Source: Acidobacteriota bacterium (lineage in GTDB: Bacteria; Acidobacteriota; Terriglobia; Terriglobales; Acidobacteriaceae). From it: a stretch of 6,279 bases of DNA. Below the pieces are notes generated by a model that was given only the letters and a program-made list of their open reading frames with translations, was not told the DNA's origin and did not search any database. The translations under genes were made by a program, and so were the position numbers. The stretch's first letter is position 1. Each line of letters opens with the position of its first letter. The stretch lies in NCBI GenBank assembly GCA_021780095.1, contig JAJXZK010000238.1:1-6279 (forward strand), in the 5' to 3' direction. Shown in pieces: positions 3,653 through 6,279 of the stretch.

Positions 3653-6279
3653 ATGGCGCAACTTGTTGAGTTCCTGGACGACAGCCGCGTAGCGAGCGCG
3701 CCTGCCCTTCTGTGTGGCGACCTGCCGCAGCAGCTGGAACGTCTCCTGCTGACATCCTGTTCTGTCACGGAGATCTACTCCCGCCTGGGAGAGTTCCTCT
3801 TGCAATCCGTCGCAGTGGACGGCATGTGGCTTGGCTCCCCGGACGACAACAAAAAAATATGTAGTCATTTTGCGGCGGGTGAAGGGGTCGCTGAATTTCT
3901 CGGGGATGAACCCATCCTGATCGACGAGACCGCCGACAGCCCTGTGGAGCACGCCTGGCGGATGGGAGTTCCTCAATTCGCTTCGGATTGGACCGATCGG
4001 CGGAATCACCTGCCCGGTGTATTTTGGCGGGAGCGGGGACTCCGCTTCGGCTGGCGGTCCTCGTGCGCAATCCCGATCTCGGGAGAATCAGGCAAGCGCG
4101 ACATTCTCATCCTGTACAGCAGACGTGCCAAGTTCTTTGACAGAGACTACATTCGACGATTTGTGCTGCAACTCCACAGCTCGCTCGGCTACGCGTTGGA
4201 GCGGCTGCGGCTGTTGGAAACCATACAAAACGGTCAGCAAGCGCTGATGCTCTACAAAAGTGCGATGGATGTTTCAACCCACGGCATTCTGATTGCGGCG
4301 GCAGAGAAAGATCTGCCCATTTGTTATGTCAATCCCGCATTCGAACGCATCACCGGCTACAGCGCGGAGGAGGCAATTGGAAGGAACTGCCGCTTTCTGC
4401 AGGGAACAGACACTGCCCAGCCGCAAATGAAAACCATTCGCGAAGCATTGAGCGAGGGAAAGTCGTGCACGGTCGAGCTGAGGAATTATCGCAAGAACGG
4501 CGCCATGTTCTGGAACTCGGTGAGCATTGCCCCAGTGCTGGATGAGACGGGCCGCACAACGCACTTCATCGGCGTGCAAAAAGACATTACCGACGTCAAA
4601 ACTCTGCTGCAAGTAAGCATTCACTCCAATGCGCTCTATCGCGCCTTGATGGGGGCAGCAGAACTGGTGATTGGAGCGCAAACAGAGCCTCAATTGCTCG
4701 ACGGTCTTTGCCGTCTGCTGCTCGACAGCGAACTCTTTTCGCAAGTTTGGATTGGTCGTCCCGACTCCAACGGTGACTTGCAGATCGAATCCATCTGCAA
4801 TCGCTTCGGTGAGTCGAACCCTATCTCACGTCTGCCTAATGTCATCAACGGCGACGAAACGAGGGAGGTGACGGTACGGGCATGGCGGCTTCGCCAGCTC
4901 CAATCCACCAACGACCGCAGAACAGGCATGAGGGCAGAACTCATCGAGGACTCTGAGCGAACAGGTTCTTCGTCCGCTACAGCGGTAGTTCCTCTCTATC
5001 GCGGCGGCGAGATTTGGGCATTGTTGAGTTTGCTGTCGAATGAACCCGAAGTTTTCAGCACCGAACTCCTGAATTTGATGGAACGGATTGGGCGGCTTGC
5101 CGGGCACGGTCTCGACGCTTTAGATCTTCGCCACACCCTGGAATCGGAGCGCAAATACCAATCATGGTTGGCAAGACATGATGCGTTGACGGACCTGTTG
5201 AATCGCCGCGGATTGACGGAGTGTGTGGAGGATGCAATTGCCCGCTCGGACCGGACGAATCAATCGATGGCAGTCGCGCTGATCGACCTGAATGGATTCC
5301 GAGTGCTTAACGAATTGCATGGCCATCCGGCATGCGATCTATTGTTGCGTACGGTTGCCGACCGGCTGACGGCATCTTTGAGACCGGGCGATGTGGCGGG
5401 AAGATTGGGTGGAGACGAATTCGTATTGATCTTAGAAGACGTCGACGAGGAAAGGCTTGCCGTCCTGCTGGACAAAGTTCAGGCGGCTGTGAAAGTTCCA
5501 ATCCATCTCGCGAGTGGGAGGACGGCCACGATTCAGAGCAGCATTGGTGTCACAATTTATCCGCAGGACCACTCCACGCCGGAGCATCTGTTGCGCCACG
5601 CCGACCGGGCGCTTTGCGCTTTCAAGGAAGCCAGGGGCCCCGCGACCTCCCGGTGGATGATCTATCAACCGGAGGCAGACGCGCAAAAGCATATTCGACA
5701 GCAATCTATGCTGGCACTGTTTCATAGCGAAAACCTCCGCGTGCATTATCAACCTTTGATAAATTTGCTGACGGGCAAGGTGACAGGAGTGGAAGCCCTG
5801 GCGCGATTGGTCGACAAAGACGGCAGAATTCTCCCGCCAGCCGAGTTTCTGGAGCACTTCGGCACTTCCGAACTCACCAGTCTGACCACGCAGGTGCTGG
5901 CACAAAGCGTCCAGGATCTGGATCGTTTGGACAATGCGGGCTGCCACCTCAGCGTCGGGATCAATCTGGAACCGATGATCTTAAATGACTCGAAAAGCGT
6001 ACTCGATCTATGCCAACAGATTGAAAGAAGCGGCCTGGCCGCGAATCGCATCGTTTTGGAACTGCTGGAGCACACAGACACGCTGTCCATGAACGTCGCC
6101 CAAGGAACGCTGCGCGATCTGAAAGCCAGCGGCGCCAAGATCGCATTGGACGACGTGGGAACTGCGTACTCTTCTTTATTGCGAATGAAGCAGTTTCCGG
6201 TTGACATCGTCAAGCTGGATCGCAGTTTTCTGGCTGGACTGGATCACCAGCCGAAGGAGCTGAGATTCCTGATGCAGCT
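3653..6279 (+). CDS. LOV-domain diguanylate cyclase/phosphodiesterase (GAF-LOV-GAF-GGDEF-EAL), 3' end outside window
   Basis: Partial gene with 875 residues visible. Domains in order are GAF (about 35-185), a linking helix, LOV (about 205-316), a second GAF-like region (about 320-490), GGDEF (about 508-665) and EAL (from about 690, cut by the window). LOV is a flavin-binding blue-light PAS domain. 'GRNCRFLQ' contains the adduct Cys246, and Asn278, Asn288 and Gln309 complete the flavin pocket. GGDEF makes c-di-GMP from GTP: it has Asp545, Asn553, the GGDEF motif itself (586-590) and an inhibitory I-site, RPGD (577-580), five residues before it. EAL hydrolyses c-di-GMP: EAL (714-716), Asn771, Glu803/Glu806, Asp833-Asp834 and Lys854 are all present. 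The last catalytic Glu and Gln positions lie outside. Oddities are 'CD' for the usual 'GD' at 561-562 and 'DVGTAYSS' for 'DFGTGYSS'. No signal peptide or membrane segment is seen, so it is likely cytosolic. The in-frame TGA at 3632 and lack of other start codons fix the ATG, but no Shine-Dalgarno is visible. Confidence 0.93.
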   Translation, partial: MAQLVEFLDDSRVASAPALLCGDLPQQLERLLLTSCSVTEIYSRLGEFLLQSVAVDGMWLGSPDDNKKICSHFAAGEGVAEFLGDEPILIDETADSPVEHAWRMGVPQFASDWTDRRNHLPGVFWRERGLRFGWRSSCAIPISGESGKRDILILYSRRAKFFDRDYIRRFVLQLHSSLGYALERLRLLETIQNGQQALMLYKSAMDVSTHGILIAAAEKDLPICYVNPAFERITGYSAEEAIGRNCRFLQGTDTAQPQMKTIREALSEGKSCTVELRNYRKNGAMFWNSVSIAPVLDETGRTTHFIGVQKDITDVKTLLQVSIHSNALYRALMGAAELVIGAQTEPQLLDGLCRLLLDSELFSQVWIGRPDSNGDLQIESICNRFGESNPISRLPNVINGDETREVTVRAWRLRQLQSTNDRRTGMRAELIEDSERTGSSSATAVVPLYRGGEIWALLSLLSNEPEVFSTELLNLMERIGRLAGHGLDALDLRHTLESERKYQSWLARHDALTDLLNRRGLTECVEDAIARSDRTNQSMAVALIDLNGFRVLNELHGHPACDLLLRTVADRLTASLRPGDVAGRLGGDEFVLILEDVDEERLAVLLDKVQAAVKVPIHLASGRTATIQSSIGVTIYPQDHSTPEHLLRHADRALCAFKEARGPATSRWMIYQPEADAQKHIRQQSMLALFHSENLRVHYQPLINLLTGKVTGVEALARLVDKDGRILPPAEFLEHFGTSELTSLTTQVLAQSVQDLDRLDNAGCHLSVGINLEPMILNDSKSVLDLCQQIERSGLAANRIVLELLEHTDTLSMNVAQGTLRDLKASGAKIALDDVGTAYSSLLRMKQFPVDIVKLDRSFLAGLDHQPKELRFLMQ

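Noticed and set aside
4274..5947. Several minus-strand frames opposite the LOV-GGDEF-EAL gene
   Set aside because: They are shadows of a continuous plus-strand frame with unmistakable LOV, GGDEF and EAL motifs.

Overview
The window reads as a chromosomal segment of a moderately GC-rich, Gram-negative-type bacterium. The best guess is an Acidobacteriota (Terriglobia-like) genome. This rests on the RuvC sequence style, the FecR-domain protein with a Gly/Trp/Tyr-rich tail, and the small secreted Lys/Ala-rich protein ending in a 'YH...RYYG.TK.G..MTEA' module. It is an inference from remembered family patterns, not a database match. I see no mobile element, tRNA, rRNA or CRISPR array.

Layout. Positions 1-2344 hold three genes on the minus strand, read right to left: thiG (thiazole synthase), ruvC (Holliday junction resolvase, 30 nt further on) and, after a 90-nt gap with a possible promoter of its own, a FecR-domain envelope protein that runs off the left edge. 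A 206-nt divergent intergenic region (2345-2550) separates thiG from a plus-strand gene for a small exported Lys/Ala-rich protein (2551-3105). A 547-nt stretch without a convincing gene follows (3106-3652). It contains a strong GC-rich hairpin whose only T-tract lies on the minus-strand side, and next to it a roughly 100-nt segment that can fold into a multi-helix structure. From 3653 to the right edge runs a very large plus-strand signalling protein, 875 residues visible and its 3' end outside.

The most interesting object is that signalling protein: GAF - LOV - GAF - GGDEF - EAL. The PAS-type domain is a true LOV (blue-light flavin) domain by its motifs. It has the adduct-cysteine motif GRNCRFLQ and two Asn and one Gln at exactly the spacing of plant phototropin LOV2. 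The output half carries an intact GGDEF with an intact I-site and an EAL domain with every catalytic landmark that lies inside the window. It is therefore a strong candidate for a light-responsive enzyme that makes and/or breaks cyclic di-GMP.

The genes do not form one pathway. thiG and ruvC are housekeeping genes that may be co-transcribed. The FecR-domain and Lys/Ala-rich proteins are predicted envelope or exported proteins of unknown role. The LOV/c-di-GMP gene appears to be a separate transcription unit.
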